From assembly GCA_020161015.1 (NCBI GenBank), contig JAIUOT010000017.1, positions 186,001 through 250,000 on the forward strand: 64,000 bases of DNA, in the 5' to 3' direction. Source of the stretch: Actinomycetota bacterium (GTDB lineage: Bacteria; Actinomycetota; Actinomycetes; Propionibacteriales; Propionibacteriaceae). Under the pieces are notes generated by a model. It saw only the letters and a program-made list of their open reading frames with translations. It searched no databases and was not told the origin of the DNA. The position numbers and the translations under genes were made by a program. Positions 1-7,257 of the stretch are shown piece by piece. Positions within the stretch are counted from its first letter, which is position 1. Each line of letters starts with the position of its first letter.

Positions 1-760
1 TCAGGGCGATGGCCACGTTGCCCAGCGCGAGGCCGACGTCGATGCCCGACTTGAGCCCGACGATCAGGAACAGGATGGTGTTGGCCACCGAGTGCTCGAG
101 GCCGAGGAAGGCGAAGATGAAGACCGCGGTGATCATCGCCAGGGACTTGGTGAGGTCCTCCTTGATGAAGCCGTTGTAGACGAGCAGCATCGCCACGTTG
201 ATCATCAGGTTGCACAGGATCGCCCGGACGAGCAGGTCGGACCAGCCGAGCGGCCCGGCGGTCAGGTAGCCGAGCTTCACCGCGACCGCATGCTCCATCT
301 CGGCCAGCGCCGGCCCGCTGCCCAGCGTGCTGAACACCATGAGCACCGCGACGAGCAGGCCACCGAGGATGTTGCCGAGGTAGCACAACCCGAGCATCCG
401 GACGGCCCTGGGCCACTTCACCCGCTTGTAGTAGGCGCCGATCGAGGCGACCATCATGTTCGAGGTCAGCAGTTCGGACTTGGTGTAGTAGATGAACACC
501 AGCGCCCATCCGAAGACCAGGGCGCCGACCAGCTTGCCGATGCCGGTGAGCGGGTTTCCCCCCACCGAGAGGGCGGAGAAGGTCGCGACGACGCTGAAGT
601 ACGCGCCGTAGAACACCGCGATGAGGATGCCGGCGGTGCCGGCCCGCTGGAGGTAGCGGACGGCCAGCTGGCCGGACATCGCCGTCTTGGTCTCCAGCGC
701 CTCCAGAGCGGTGCTGATGAAGAACTTCCCGGGGAACAGCCGCTCGGTGTCGGTCGCCAT
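1..760 (-). CDS. Formate/nitrite transporter (FNT) family channel, 3' end outside window
   Basis: The reverse strand reads open from ATG at 760 to the window edge, giving 253 residues and no stop, so the C-terminus is cut off. It begins MATDTERLFPGKFF and then shows five or six hydrophobic segments. FNT hallmarks are visible: an ELLTSNMM stretch where the family has its LFTGN-like loop, and a C-N-L-M-I-N segment followed later by FLGLEHSVANT, matching the family's G-F-E-H-S-(V/I)-A-N motif. FNT proteins are pentameric inner-membrane channels for small monovalent anions such as formate, nitrite, lactate or hydrosulfide; the substrate cannot be read from sequence. The gene diverges from thrS across a 355-bp gap. 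The ATG has no strong Shine-Dalgarno sequence, only GGTTCTCCC before it. Confidence 0.88.
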   Translation of the reverse strand, partial: MATDTERLFPGKFFISTALEALETKTAMSGQLAVRYLQRAGTAGILIAVFYGAYFSVVATFSALSVGGNPLTGIGKLVGALVFGWALVFIYYTKSELLTSNMMVASIGAYYKRVKWPRAVRMLGLCYLGNILGGLLVAVLMVFSTLGSGPALAEMEHAVAVKLGYLTAGPLGWSDLLVRAILCNLMINVAMLLVYNGFIKEDLTKSLAMITAVFIFAFLGLEHSVANTILFLIVGLKSGIDVGLALGNVAIAL

Positions 761-1115
761 GGGAGAACCGTGCCAGAACTGCCGGTGCGGCGTCAGCCGT
801 CCCGCGCACCTGGGCCACCGCGGGTTTCCGGCCGCTCCCGGTCGGTCGCGCGGGGTCCCGAACGGTCACCGCGGGTTTCGGTGCGCTATCGGGCCTCTCC
901 GGCGGGCATTTGCGCGCCGAAACCCGCGGTGAAGCGGGGACGGCGACCTGAGCGTGGCGTAGGCGCGCCGAAACCCGCGGCGAGGCGCGGGGAGGGGCGG
1001 GGTGTGGACGCCCGTCGGGCCGCGGGGAGCGTGGCAGGGTGAAGACGGGCGCCCGGAAGGGGCAGAATGGTCGCCGGACCGGCACGTGGCCGGTCGCCGT
1101 CCGGAAGGAATCCCT
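761..1115. other. 355-bp divergent intergenic region between FNT gene and thrS
   Basis: No protein gene is convincing here. The central part (816-983) holds four copies of a CACCGCGGGTTTCGG-type repeat, two per orientation, annotated separately. The last bases (GGAAGGAA, 1103-1110) form the ribosome binding site that fixes the thrS GTG start. I looked for a T-box leader, which some thrS genes carry, and saw neither the conserved TGGN box nor a convincing terminator/antiterminator pair. Confidence 0.6.
816..983. repeat. Inverted repeat cluster, family A (four copies)
   Basis: A 15-21 bp unit occurs four times. Copies at 816-830 and 866-886 read CACCGCGGGTTTC(C/G)G. Copies at 912-932 and 963-983 are in reverse orientation and read GCGCGCCGAAACCCGCGG. 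The second and third copies form near-perfect 21-bp arms (one mismatch) around a 25-base loop, so a strong stem is possible. The unit lies upstream of both flanking genes, so it is not a simple terminator. It may be a dispersed REP-like element or a binding site. Confidence 0.7.
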
Positions 1116-3098
1116 GTGTCTGTCTCCCTCACCGTGGTGCGTCCCGAGTCGCGCGAACCCCGGGTGGTCGAGACGGGCACTACCGGCCTCGACCTGTTCG
1201 GCACCGACCGGACGGTGGTCGCCGCCCGGGTGAACGGCGTCGTCGTGGACCTGTCCGCGGAACTTCACGACGGCGACGAGGTCGAGCCCGTCCTCGCGTC
1301 GAGCGACGCGGGCCTGGCGATCGTGCGCCACTCCTGCGCGCACGTGACCGCCCAGGCGCTCCAGCGGCTGCACGCGGACGCCAAGCTGGGCATCGGGCCG
1401 CCGATCACCGACGGCTTCTACTACGACTTCGACGTGGCGCACCCGCTGACCCCCGAGGACCTGAAGGCGATCGAGAAGGTGATGTCCGGCATCGTCAAGG
1501 AGCGGCAGCGGTTCGTCCGGCGCGCCGTGACCGACGAGCAGGCCGCGGCCGAACTCGCGTCCGAGCCGTACAAGCTCGAACTGATCGGTCTCAAGGGGTC
1601 GGCCACCTCCACCGAGGGCGCCTCGGTCGAAGTGGGTGCCGGCGAGCTGACCATCTACGACAACGTCCGCGGGGACGGCACTGTGGCCTGGAAGGACCTG
1701 TGCCGCGGCCCGCACGTGCCGCACACCGGGTACCTCGGCAACGCCTGGTCGATCACCCGCAGCTCTGCGGCGTACTGGCGTGGCGACCAGCGCAACGCCC
1801 AGCTCCAGCGCGTGTACGGCACCGCGTGGGCCACCAAGGACGACCTCGTCGCCTACCAGAACCGGCTCGCCGAGGCCGCCCGGCGCGACCACCGCAAGCT
1901 GGGCGCCGAGCTCGACCTGTTCAGCTTCCCCGAGGAACTGGGCGCCGGTCTGCCGGTGTTCCACCCGAAGGGCGGGGTGATCAAGCGCGTGATGGAGGAC
2001 TACGTCCGCGAGGCCCACATCCGGGCCGGGTTCTCCTACGTCGGCACCCCGCACATCTCCAAGGAGGGGCTGTTCCACACCTCCGGGCACCTGCCGTACT
2101 ACGCCGACGGCATGTTCCCGCCGATGGACGACGATGGCCAGAACTACTACCTCAAGGCCATGAACTGCCCGATGCACAACCTGATCTTCAAGGGCAGGGG
2201 ACGCTCCTACCGTGAGCTGCCGCTGAGGTTCTTCGAGTTCGGCACCGTGTACCGCAACGAGAAGTCCGGCGTGCTCCAGGGGCTCACCCGGGTGCGGATG
2301 ATCACCCAGGACGACTCCCACTCCTACGTGATGGCCAGCCAGGCCGCGGACGAGGTCAAGCACCTGCTGCGCTTCATCACCGACCTGCTGGAGGACTTCG
2401 GCCTCGACGACTACTACCTCGAGCTGTCCACCCGCGACACCGAGGGCGCCAAGTCCACCAAGTTCATCGGCTCCGACGAGCAGTGGGAGAAGGCGACGGC
2501 GGTGCTCGAACAGGTCGGACGGGAATCCGGGCTCGACCTCGTCCCCGACCCGGGGGGCGCGGCCTATTACGGCCCCAAGATCTCGGTGCAGGCCAAGGAC
2601 GCCATCGGGCGCACCTGGCAGATGTCGACGATCCAGTACGACTTCAACCAGCCGGCCCGCTTCGGCCTCACCTACACCGGCCCGGACGGGCACCCGGCGG
2701 AGCCGGTGATGATCCACTCGGCCAAGTTCGGCTCGATCGAGAGGTTCATCGGCGTCCTGACCGAGCACTACGCCGGGGCGTTCCCTGCGTGGCTGTCGCC
2801 GGTGCAGGTGCTGGGCATCCCGGTCGCGGCGGAGTTCGAGCCGTACCTGGCCGACGTCGCCGCCCGCCTGACGGAGGCCGGCCTGCGGGTCGAGGTCGAC
2901 ACCTCCGACGACCGGTTCGGCAAGAAGATCCGCAACGCCCAGACCCAGAAGGTGCCGTTCATGCTCATCGCCGGCGAGCAGGACGTGGCCGCCGGCGCGG
3001 TGTCGTTCCGCTACCGCGACGGCAGCCAGAAGAACGGCATCGCTATCGACGCCGCGATCGAGGAGCTCGTCGCGGCGACCAGGCCGCCACGACGGTGA
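1116..3098 (+). CDS. thrS: Threonyl-tRNA synthetase
   Basis: Charges tRNA-Thr with threonine in the cytoplasm. The 660-residue protein has the full family order: an N-terminal TGS-like region (about 1-60), the editing (SAD) domain starting at HSCAH (72-76), a class II catalytic core and a C-terminal anticodon-binding domain. The three zinc ligands of the core are present as C in AMNCPMHN, H in TQDDSHSY and H in [14 protein letters not shown]. Motif 2 is [13 protein letters not shown] chose GTG 1116 because GGAAGGAA lies 5 bases before it; the frame stays open further upstream but that stretch is low-complexity and lacks a ribosome site. The stop overlaps the next gene's GTG (GTGA), so the HIT gene is probably translationally coupled. 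Confidence 0.97.
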   Translation: MSVSLTVVRPESREPRVVETGTTGLDLFGTDRTVVAARVNGVVVDLSAELHDGDEVEPVLASSDAGLAIVRHSCAHVTAQALQRLHADAKLGIGPPITDGFYYDFDVAHPLTPEDLKAIEKVMSGIVKERQRFVRRAVTDEQAAAELASEPYKLELIGLKGSATSTEGASVEVGAGELTIYDNVRGDGTVAWKDLCRGPHVPHTGYLGNAWSITRSSAAYWRGDQRNAQLQRVYGTAWATKDDLVAYQNRLAEAARRDHRKLGAELDLFSFPEELGAGLPVFHPKGGVIKRVMEDYVREAHIRAGFSYVGTPHISKEGLFHTSGHLPYYADGMFPPMDDDGQNYYLKAMNCPMHNLIFKGRGRSYRELPLRFFEFGTVYRNEKSGVLQGLTRVRMITQDDSHSYVMASQAADEVKHLLRFITDLLEDFGLDDYYLELSTRDTEGAKSTKFIGSDEQWEKATAVLEQVGRESGLDLVPDPGGAAYYGPKISVQAKDAIGRTWQMSTIQYDFNQPARFGLTYTGPDGHPAEPVMIHSAKFGSIERFIGVLTEHYAGAFPAWLSPVQVLGIPVAAEFEPYLADVAARLTEAGLRVEVDTSDDRFGKKIRNAQTQKVPFMLIAGEQDVAAGAVSFRYRDGSQKNGIAIDAAIEELVAATRPPRR

Positions 3099-3649
3099 CC
3101 GCGGACGCCCCGCTGGAGGACGCCGGGTCACTGCCCGGCGTCCCCGACGCGTTCCAGCGGCTCTGGACGCCGCACCGGATGGTCTACATCGCGGGGGAGA
3201 ACAAGCCGACCGACCCGTCGGAGGGCAGTTGCCCGTTCTGCCGTGCGCCGGGCCTGGACGACGCGGAGGGGCTGGTGGTCCACCGAGGCCGCGCGGTGTA
3301 CGCGGTGCTGAACCTCTACCCCTACTCTCCCGGGCACCTGCTGCTGTGTCCGTACCGCCACATCAGCGACTACACCGAGCTCAGCGCGGAGGAGTCGGCG
3401 GAGTTGTCCGCCTTCACCGCGCAGGCGATGACGGCGCTGCGCGCGGTGTCCGCGCCGGCCGGGTTCAACCTCGGGCTCAACCAGGGGGAGGTGGCCGGTG
3501 CCGGCATCGCGGCCCACCTCCACCTGCACGTCGTGCCGCGCTGGCGGGGGGACGCCAACTTCCTGCCGGTGGTCGCGCAGACCAAGGCCCTGCCCCAGCT
3601 GCTGGGGCAGACCCGCGAACTCCTCGCCGACGCGTGGAACGCGCTGTGA
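3095..3649 (+). CDS. HIT-family hydrolase/phosphorylase (Ap4A phosphorylase-like)
   Basis: 184 residues with the histidine triad [10 protein letters not shown] near the C-terminus and a CPFC zinc-knuckle pair near residue 46. Actinobacterial HIT proteins with the HxHxHxxPRW form, such as mycobacterial Rv2613c, are diadenosine tetraphosphate phosphorylases, and Rv2613c is also encoded next to thrS. Aminoacyl-tRNA synthetases make Ap4A as a side product, so the pairing makes metabolic sense. The start GTG at 3095 overlaps the thrS stop by four bases (GTGA). Function is inferred from the motif and the neighbour; substrate was not proven from sequence. Confidence 0.88.
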   Translation: MTADAPLEDAGSLPGVPDAFQRLWTPHRMVYIAGENKPTDPSEGSCPFCRAPGLDDAEGLVVHRGRAVYAVLNLYPYSPGHLLLCPYRHISDYTELSAEESAELSAFTAQAMTALRAVSAPAGFNLGLNQGEVAGAGIAAHLHLHVVPRWRGDANFLPVVAQTKALPQLLGQTRELLADAWNAL

Positions 3650-3677
3650 GCCCGTGGAGGGCCCTAAGCTGACCGGC

Positions 3678-4292
3678 ATGGCCGGAGAACCGTACGACAC
3701 CGAGAAGGTGCTGACGGTTCCCAACATCCTCAGCTTCATCCGCCTGGCCGGCGTCCCCCTGTTCCTGTGGCTGCTGCTCGAGCGGCAGTCGGACGTGTGG
3801 GCCGTCGTGGTGCTGGCCATCGGTGGGGCCACCGACTGGCTGGACGGGAAGCTCGCCCGCAGCTGGCACCAGCGCTCCCGGTTGGGCCAGGTTCTCGACC
3901 CGCTCGCCGACCGCCTCTACATCCTCGCCACGCTGATCGGCTTCGCGATGCGCGAGATCGTGCCGTGGTGGCTGGTGGTCCTGCTGGCGGCGCGGGACGT
4001 GCTGATGTTCACGACGATCTGGCCCTCGCTGCGCCGCCGCGGGTTCACCAGCCTGCCCGTCCATTTCCTCGGCAAGGCGGCGACCTTCGCGCTGCTGTAC
4101 GCCTTCCCGCTGGTGCTCCTCGGCACTGGCGACGACCTGTGGCACACGGTCGCGCGCGTGCTCGGCTGGGCGTGCGTGATCTGGGGCGCCGGCCTCTACT
4201 GGTGGTCGGGCCTGCTCTACATCGGACAGGGCGTGGACGTCATCCGCCGGTTCCCGCTCGAGGCCGGCCCAGCGGGCGACGAGGGCAACTGA
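3678..4292 (+). CDS. CDP-alcohol phosphatidyltransferase (PgsA2/cardiolipin-synthase type)
   Basis: 204-residue integral membrane enzyme that would move a phosphatidyl group from CDP-diacylglycerol to an alcohol in phospholipid synthesis. The family motif D-x2-D-G-x2-A-R-x8-G-x3-D-x3-D is intact (DWLDGKLARS, then GQVLDPLADR). About five hydrophobic helices surround it. The motif context (TDWLDG, LDPLADRLYI) looks like PGP-synthase or bacterial cardiolipin synthase of the CAP type rather than the phosphatidylinositol-phosphate synthase that follows thrS-HIT in mycobacteria. The next gene is gcvH, as in the Rv1822-Rv1832 region. ATG 3678 is the first Met before the hydrophobic domain. Exact acceptor alcohol unknown. 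Confidence 0.85.
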   Translation: MAGEPYDTEKVLTVPNILSFIRLAGVPLFLWLLLERQSDVWAVVVLAIGGATDWLDGKLARSWHQRSRLGQVLDPLADRLYILATLIGFAMREIVPWWLVVLLAARDVLMFTTIWPSLRRRGFTSLPVHFLGKAATFALLYAFPLVLLGTGDDLWHTVARVLGWACVIWGAGLYWWSGLLYIGQGVDVIRRFPLEAGPAGDEGN

Positions 4293-4358
4293 GCGGCGTC
4301 CCGGACGATACCCTTGTGCCAACGTGACGGCAGCCCGGCTGCCAGAAGGAGTACGTGC

Positions 4359-4739
4359 GTGTTCCCCGATGACCTTCGCTACACCAGCAAGCACGAGTGG
4401 GTTCGCCAGGGCGCCGGCAACTCCGTCCGCGTCGGCATCACCAGCTATGCCGCCGACGCGCTCGGCGACGTCGTCTACATCTCGCTCCCGCAGGTCGGCG
4501 AGGAGGTCGCCGCCGACGACGCGTGCGCAGAGGTCGAGTCGACCAAGAGCGTCTCCGACGTCTACTCGCCGGCCGGCGGCGTCGTCACCGCGGTCAACGA
4601 GCTGCTCAACGACTCCCCGGAGACCATCAACTCTGACCCTTACGGTGACGGTTGGATCTTCGAGCTGGAGCTCAGCGAGGCCGGCGAACTCGAGGATCTT
4701 CTGGACGCGGACGGCTACAGCGAGCTCGTCGAGGGCTAG
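4359..4739 (+). CDS. gcvH: Glycine cleavage system H protein
   Basis: Small lipoyl carrier that shuttles the aminomethyl group of glycine between the P, T and L proteins. 126 residues, the normal family size. The lipoylated lysine lies in VESTKSVSDVYSP, the classic H-protein motif, and the N-terminus carries the typical LRYTSKHEWV. The start is GTG 4359, set by AGAAGGAG at 4344-4351, seven bases upstream; a nearer GTG at 4355 is out of frame. The P protein (gcvP) is 2.5 kb downstream and a lipoamide dehydrogenase is at 30632; no gcvT was seen in the window. Confidence 0.97.
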   Translation: MFPDDLRYTSKHEWVRQGAGNSVRVGITSYAADALGDVVYISLPQVGEEVAADDACAEVESTKSVSDVYSPAGGVVTAVNELLNDSPETINSDPYGDGWIFELELSEAGELEDLLDADGYSELVEG

Positions 4740-4812
4740 GCTGAAGGTCAACCTGTCGTTGAGCCTCGATCGGGGGAGGGCTCGCTAGCCGAAGGCATGG
4801 AAGGTGGCCCAC

Positions 4813-5295
4813 ATGATGCAGTGCCCCGCGTGCGGTCATGAACTCTCCGAGGCGGTCAACTTCTGCCCGCACTGCGGTGCGAGCCTCGCGAAGATGTCTG
4901 GCGACACCACCCGGGTGATCCCGCCGGTCGTCGAGGAGTTCCAGATCGACGACCTCGCGCCGGACGATGCTGCCGCCATCGAGGCGCTGCCGTCCGGCTC
5001 GGCCCTGATGCTGGTGCTCAGGGGTGGCCAGACCGGTGCCCGCTACCTGATCGACGCCGACGTGGTCACCGCGGGACGGCACCCGCGCTGCGACATCTTC
5101 CTCGACGACATCACGGTCTCCCGCCACCACGCCCGCTTCACCCGCCGCGGTGGGCAGGTGTGGATCAGCGACGAGAACAGCCTCAACGGCACGTACGTCA
5201 ACAAGACCCTGATCGACGGCGAGGTGGCCCTGCGGCGGGGCGACGAGGTGCAGATCGGCAAGTTCCGCATGGTGTTCTTCGCCGGGCAGGACTGA
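4813..5295 (+). CDS. garA: FHA-domain regulator, GarA/OdhI type, with N-terminal zinc ribbon
   Basis: 160 residues. The C-terminal FHA domain is clear: GRHPRCDIFLDD, SRHHA, NGTYVN and the closing GDEVQIGKFRMVFF resemble mycobacterial GarA and corynebacterial OdhI, which bind and restrain 2-oxoglutarate-using enzymes when unphosphorylated and are switched by Ser/Thr kinases. A Thr-Thr pair (T32-T33, GDTTRVI) sits where those proteins carry their phosphorylated ETTS motif. The N-terminus differs: a four-Cys ribbon (CPAC at 4-7 and CPHC at 18-21) not present in GarA/OdhI as I know them. GGAAGG at 4799-4804 favours ATG 4813 over the upstream GTG 4804. Overlaps the next gene (TGATG). Confidence 0.9.
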   Translation: MMQCPACGHELSEAVNFCPHCGASLAKMSGDTTRVIPPVVEEFQIDDLAPDDAAAIEALPSGSALMLVLRGGQTGARYLIDADVVTAGRHPRCDIFLDDITVSRHHARFTRRGGQVWISDENSLNGTYVNKTLIDGEVALRRGDEVQIGKFRMVFFAGQD

Positions 5296-5996
5296 TGGCC
5301 CTCGGACTCCGCAGCATCGGCCAGGTCCTGGCCATCCTGAAACCGGACTTCGACGACGTCTCCATCTCCAAGATCCGCTTCCTCGAGTCCGAGGGACTGA
5401 TCTCGCCGGAGAGGGCACCGTCGGGGTACCGGCGCTACGCCGAGTCCGACATCGAACGCCTGCGCTACATCCTGCACGTCCAGAAGAACCACTACCTCCC
5501 GCTCAAGGTCATCCGCGAGCACCTCGACATGATGGACCGCGGCCAGGAGCCGCCCCCCCTGGGTGGACCGGGCCAGGGGGCCGCACCGGCGGTGGACGGC
5601 GTGGAGCAGGCCGCGGCGCTCGCCTCGCAGTCCCGCCCGCCCAAGCGGGCCATCCGGATCACCCGCCGCGAACTCATGGAACTCAGCGGGCTGAGCGAGC
5701 CGGCGCTCGCCGAGCTGGAGAAGCACGCGCTGGTCGTGCCGCGACGCGGCACCATCTACTACGGTCGCGACGCCCTCACCGTCGCGGTGATCTCCCGCAA
5801 GCTGGCCGCCTTCGGCATGGACGCCCGCCACCTGCGGGTGGTCAAGCAGGCCGCCGAGCGCGAGGTGGGGCTGATCGAGCAGGCGATCGCGCCGCACCTG
5901 CGCCGCAACCCGTCCAACCGGACGCTGCCCGCGGAGGTGATGCAGCTGGTGCTGCACGCCCACGCCGCGCTGCTGCGCTCCCAGCTCCCGCAGTGA
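5295..5996 (+). CDS. ftsR: MerR-family regulator, FtsR/Rv1828-like
   Basis: 233 residues with an N-terminal winged-helix MerR domain (about 5-75: ISKIRFLESEGLISPERAPSGYRRY) and a long C-terminal part with a second helix-turn-helix-like segment (RELMELSGLSEPALAELE). This architecture and its place directly after garA match Rv1828 of M. tuberculosis and FtsR of Corynebacterium glutamicum, an activator of the cell-division gene ftsZ. The start ATG overlaps the garA stop by one base, so the two are likely co-translated. There are no Cys clusters for metal sensing, which agrees with a non-metal role. Target genes here are not known. Confidence 0.85.
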   Translation: MALGLRSIGQVLAILKPDFDDVSISKIRFLESEGLISPERAPSGYRRYAESDIERLRYILHVQKNHYLPLKVIREHLDMMDRGQEPPPLGGPGQGAAPAVDGVEQAAALASQSRPPKRAIRITRRELMELSGLSEPALAELEKHALVVPRRGTIYYGRDALTVAVISRKLAAFGMDARHLRVVKQAAEREVGLIEQAIAPHLRRNPSNRTLPAEVMQLVLHAHAALLRSQLPQ

Positions 5997-6003
5997 GCGG
6001 CGC

Positions 6004-6507
6004 ATGCGCGAGGTGAGGGTGATCGAGATCCGTGTCTCCACCGGGGACGCCGCGCCGCTGGTCGTGCTGGCGGAGGTCGGCGGCGCCGGCCGGCTGCTGC
6101 CGATCTGGATGAGCCACGGCGGGGCGTCCGCGATCTTCACGGCGGCGGAGGAGCCCGACCCCGACCGTCCGAACATCCACGACCTGGCCTGGAAGCTCGC
6201 CGAGGCGGCGACCGACCCCGTCCAGTCGGTGCGCATCACCGCCTACGACGACGGGCAGTACTACGCAGAGCTGGTCTGCGGCGAGCAGCGCATCCCGTCG
6301 CGGCCCAGCGATGCGATCGCGCTGGCGTTGCGCCTCGGGTGTCCGATCGAGTGCGCGGACACCGTGCTGGAGGAGGTCGGGGTGCTGCCCGGGGACGGGG
6401 TGGGCGCCGCAGAGCCCGAGGAGGCCGAGGAGGAGGTCGAGCGGTTCCGGGAATTCCTCGACAGCGTCACCCCGGAGGACTTCACCGGCGACGAGAACCA
6501 ACCCTGA
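6004..6507 (+). CDS. Bifunctional nuclease family protein (DUF151)
   Basis: 167 residues. The DUF151 core is recognisable: LPIWMSHGGASAI (the I-G-x2-E/G-A-x-A-I region), the HDL segment and IPSRPSDAIALALR, matching actinobacterial Rv1829-type proteins. Plant and bacterial members have been reported with RNase/DNase activity, but the cellular role in actinobacteria is unclear. The acidic C-terminal tail (EPEEAEEEVERFREF) is typical of the actinobacterial branch. It follows the FtsR-like gene by seven bases and precedes a second MerR gene, the same order as in mycobacteria. Confidence 0.85.
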   Translation: MREVRVIEIRVSTGDAAPLVVLAEVGGAGRLLPIWMSHGGASAIFTAAEEPDPDRPNIHDLAWKLAEAATDPVQSVRITAYDDGQYYAELVCGEQRIPSRPSDAIALALRLGCPIECADTVLEEVGVLPGDGVGAAEPEEAEEEVERFREFLDSVTPEDFTGDENQP

Positions 6508-6556
6508 GGTAGCGGTTCAGACTCCGGTGCGTCGCGCGGCGCGGCGCGGCGTGTCG

Positions 6557-6594
6557 TTGACCCCCGTGTCGGCGGCGGATTACCGTCGTAATCC
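6557..6594 (+). promoter_or_regulatory. Promoter with perfect inverted-repeat operator before second merR gene
   Basis: TTGACC at 6557-6562 and TACCGT at 6581-6586 form a plausible -35/-10 pair with an 18-base spacer. The -10 lies inside a perfect inverted repeat, GGATTAC-CGTC-GTAATCC (6577-6594, 7-bp arms). A dyad covering the -10 just before a MerR-type gene suggests autoregulation by that protein. This is inference from position and symmetry. Confidence 0.55.
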
Positions 6595-6630
6595 CAACGA
6601 GGTGATTCCCGAACCCTAAGCGAGGCAGAG

Positions 6631-7182
6631 ATGAACGCTCAGCACCCGGTGCCGCCGGCCCAGGACCTGCTGTTCGACGGTGACTTCTCGCCGCTGCCCG
6701 AGGACCTCGGCTTCCGTGGCCCGGTCGCCTGCCGCGCGGCCGACATCACCTACCGCCAGCTCGACTACTGGGCCCGCACCGGCCTCGTCGTCCCGGAGAT
6801 CCGTGCCGCGGGCGGCTCGGGCACCCAGCGCCTCTACAGCTTCCGTGACCTGCTGATCCTGAAGGTCATCAAGCGACTCATCGACGCCGGCATCTCGCTG
6901 CAGCAGATCCGCACCGCGATCGAGCACCTGCGGGCACGCGGCGTGGAGGACCTCACCACCGTGACCCTGATGAGCGACGGGGTGTCGGTCTACGAGTGCA
7001 CCTCCGACGATCAGGTCGTCGACCTGCTGCGTGGGGGACAGGGCATGTTCGGCATCGCCCTCGGCGGGGTGTGGCGCGACATCGAGGGCACGCTCCAGGA
7101 GCTCCCGGCCGAGCGGGCCGAGGAGCCCACGCACGCCGACGACGAGCTCTCCCGCCGCCGTCGCGCCCGCGTCGCCGGCTGA
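6631..7182 (+). CDS. MerR-family regulator, Rv1830 (ResR/McdR)-like
   Basis: 183 residues. The N-terminal MerR helix-turn-helix (about 32-100) reads FRGPVACRAADITYRQLDYWARTGLV, then RLYSFRDLLILKVIKRLIDAGISLQQIRTAI. The C-terminal half is a compact domain with TLMSDGVSVYECTSDDQVVDLL, shared by Rv1830-type proteins, which in mycobacteria are linked to growth and division control. Position after the DUF151 gene and before gcvP matches that locus. It has its own candidate promoter and dyad operator just upstream (6557-6594), so it may be transcribed separately from ftsR. No effector-binding residues can be read. Confidence 0.85.
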   Translation: MNAQHPVPPAQDLLFDGDFSPLPEDLGFRGPVACRAADITYRQLDYWARTGLVVPEIRAAGGSGTQRLYSFRDLLILKVIKRLIDAGISLQQIRTAIEHLRARGVEDLTTVTLMSDGVSVYECTSDDQVVDLLRGGQGMFGIALGGVWRDIEGTLQELPAERAEEPTHADDELSRRRRARVAG

Positions 7183-7257
7183 CGCGCCCTCGCCGCGCTG
7201 CCCACGGTCGGTCGCTGGGGGGCAGGGGCGCCCCGCCGGGATAGGTTTGTTCCTGCC

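Noticed and set aside
761-1115. T-box or other leader upstream of thrS
   Set aside because: No T-box consensus or terminator/antiterminator pair; the structure present is the family A repeat, which also faces the divergent gene.
3678-4292. Phosphatidylinositol-phosphate synthase, as after thrS-HIT in mycobacteria
   Set aside because: The sequence around the CAP motif and the following gcvH gene fit the PgsA2/cardiolipin-synthase branch better.
7183-7257. Glycine riboswitch before gcvP
   Set aside because: The gap is 75 bp, too short for the usual tandem aptamers, and conserved glycine-aptamer cores are not visible.
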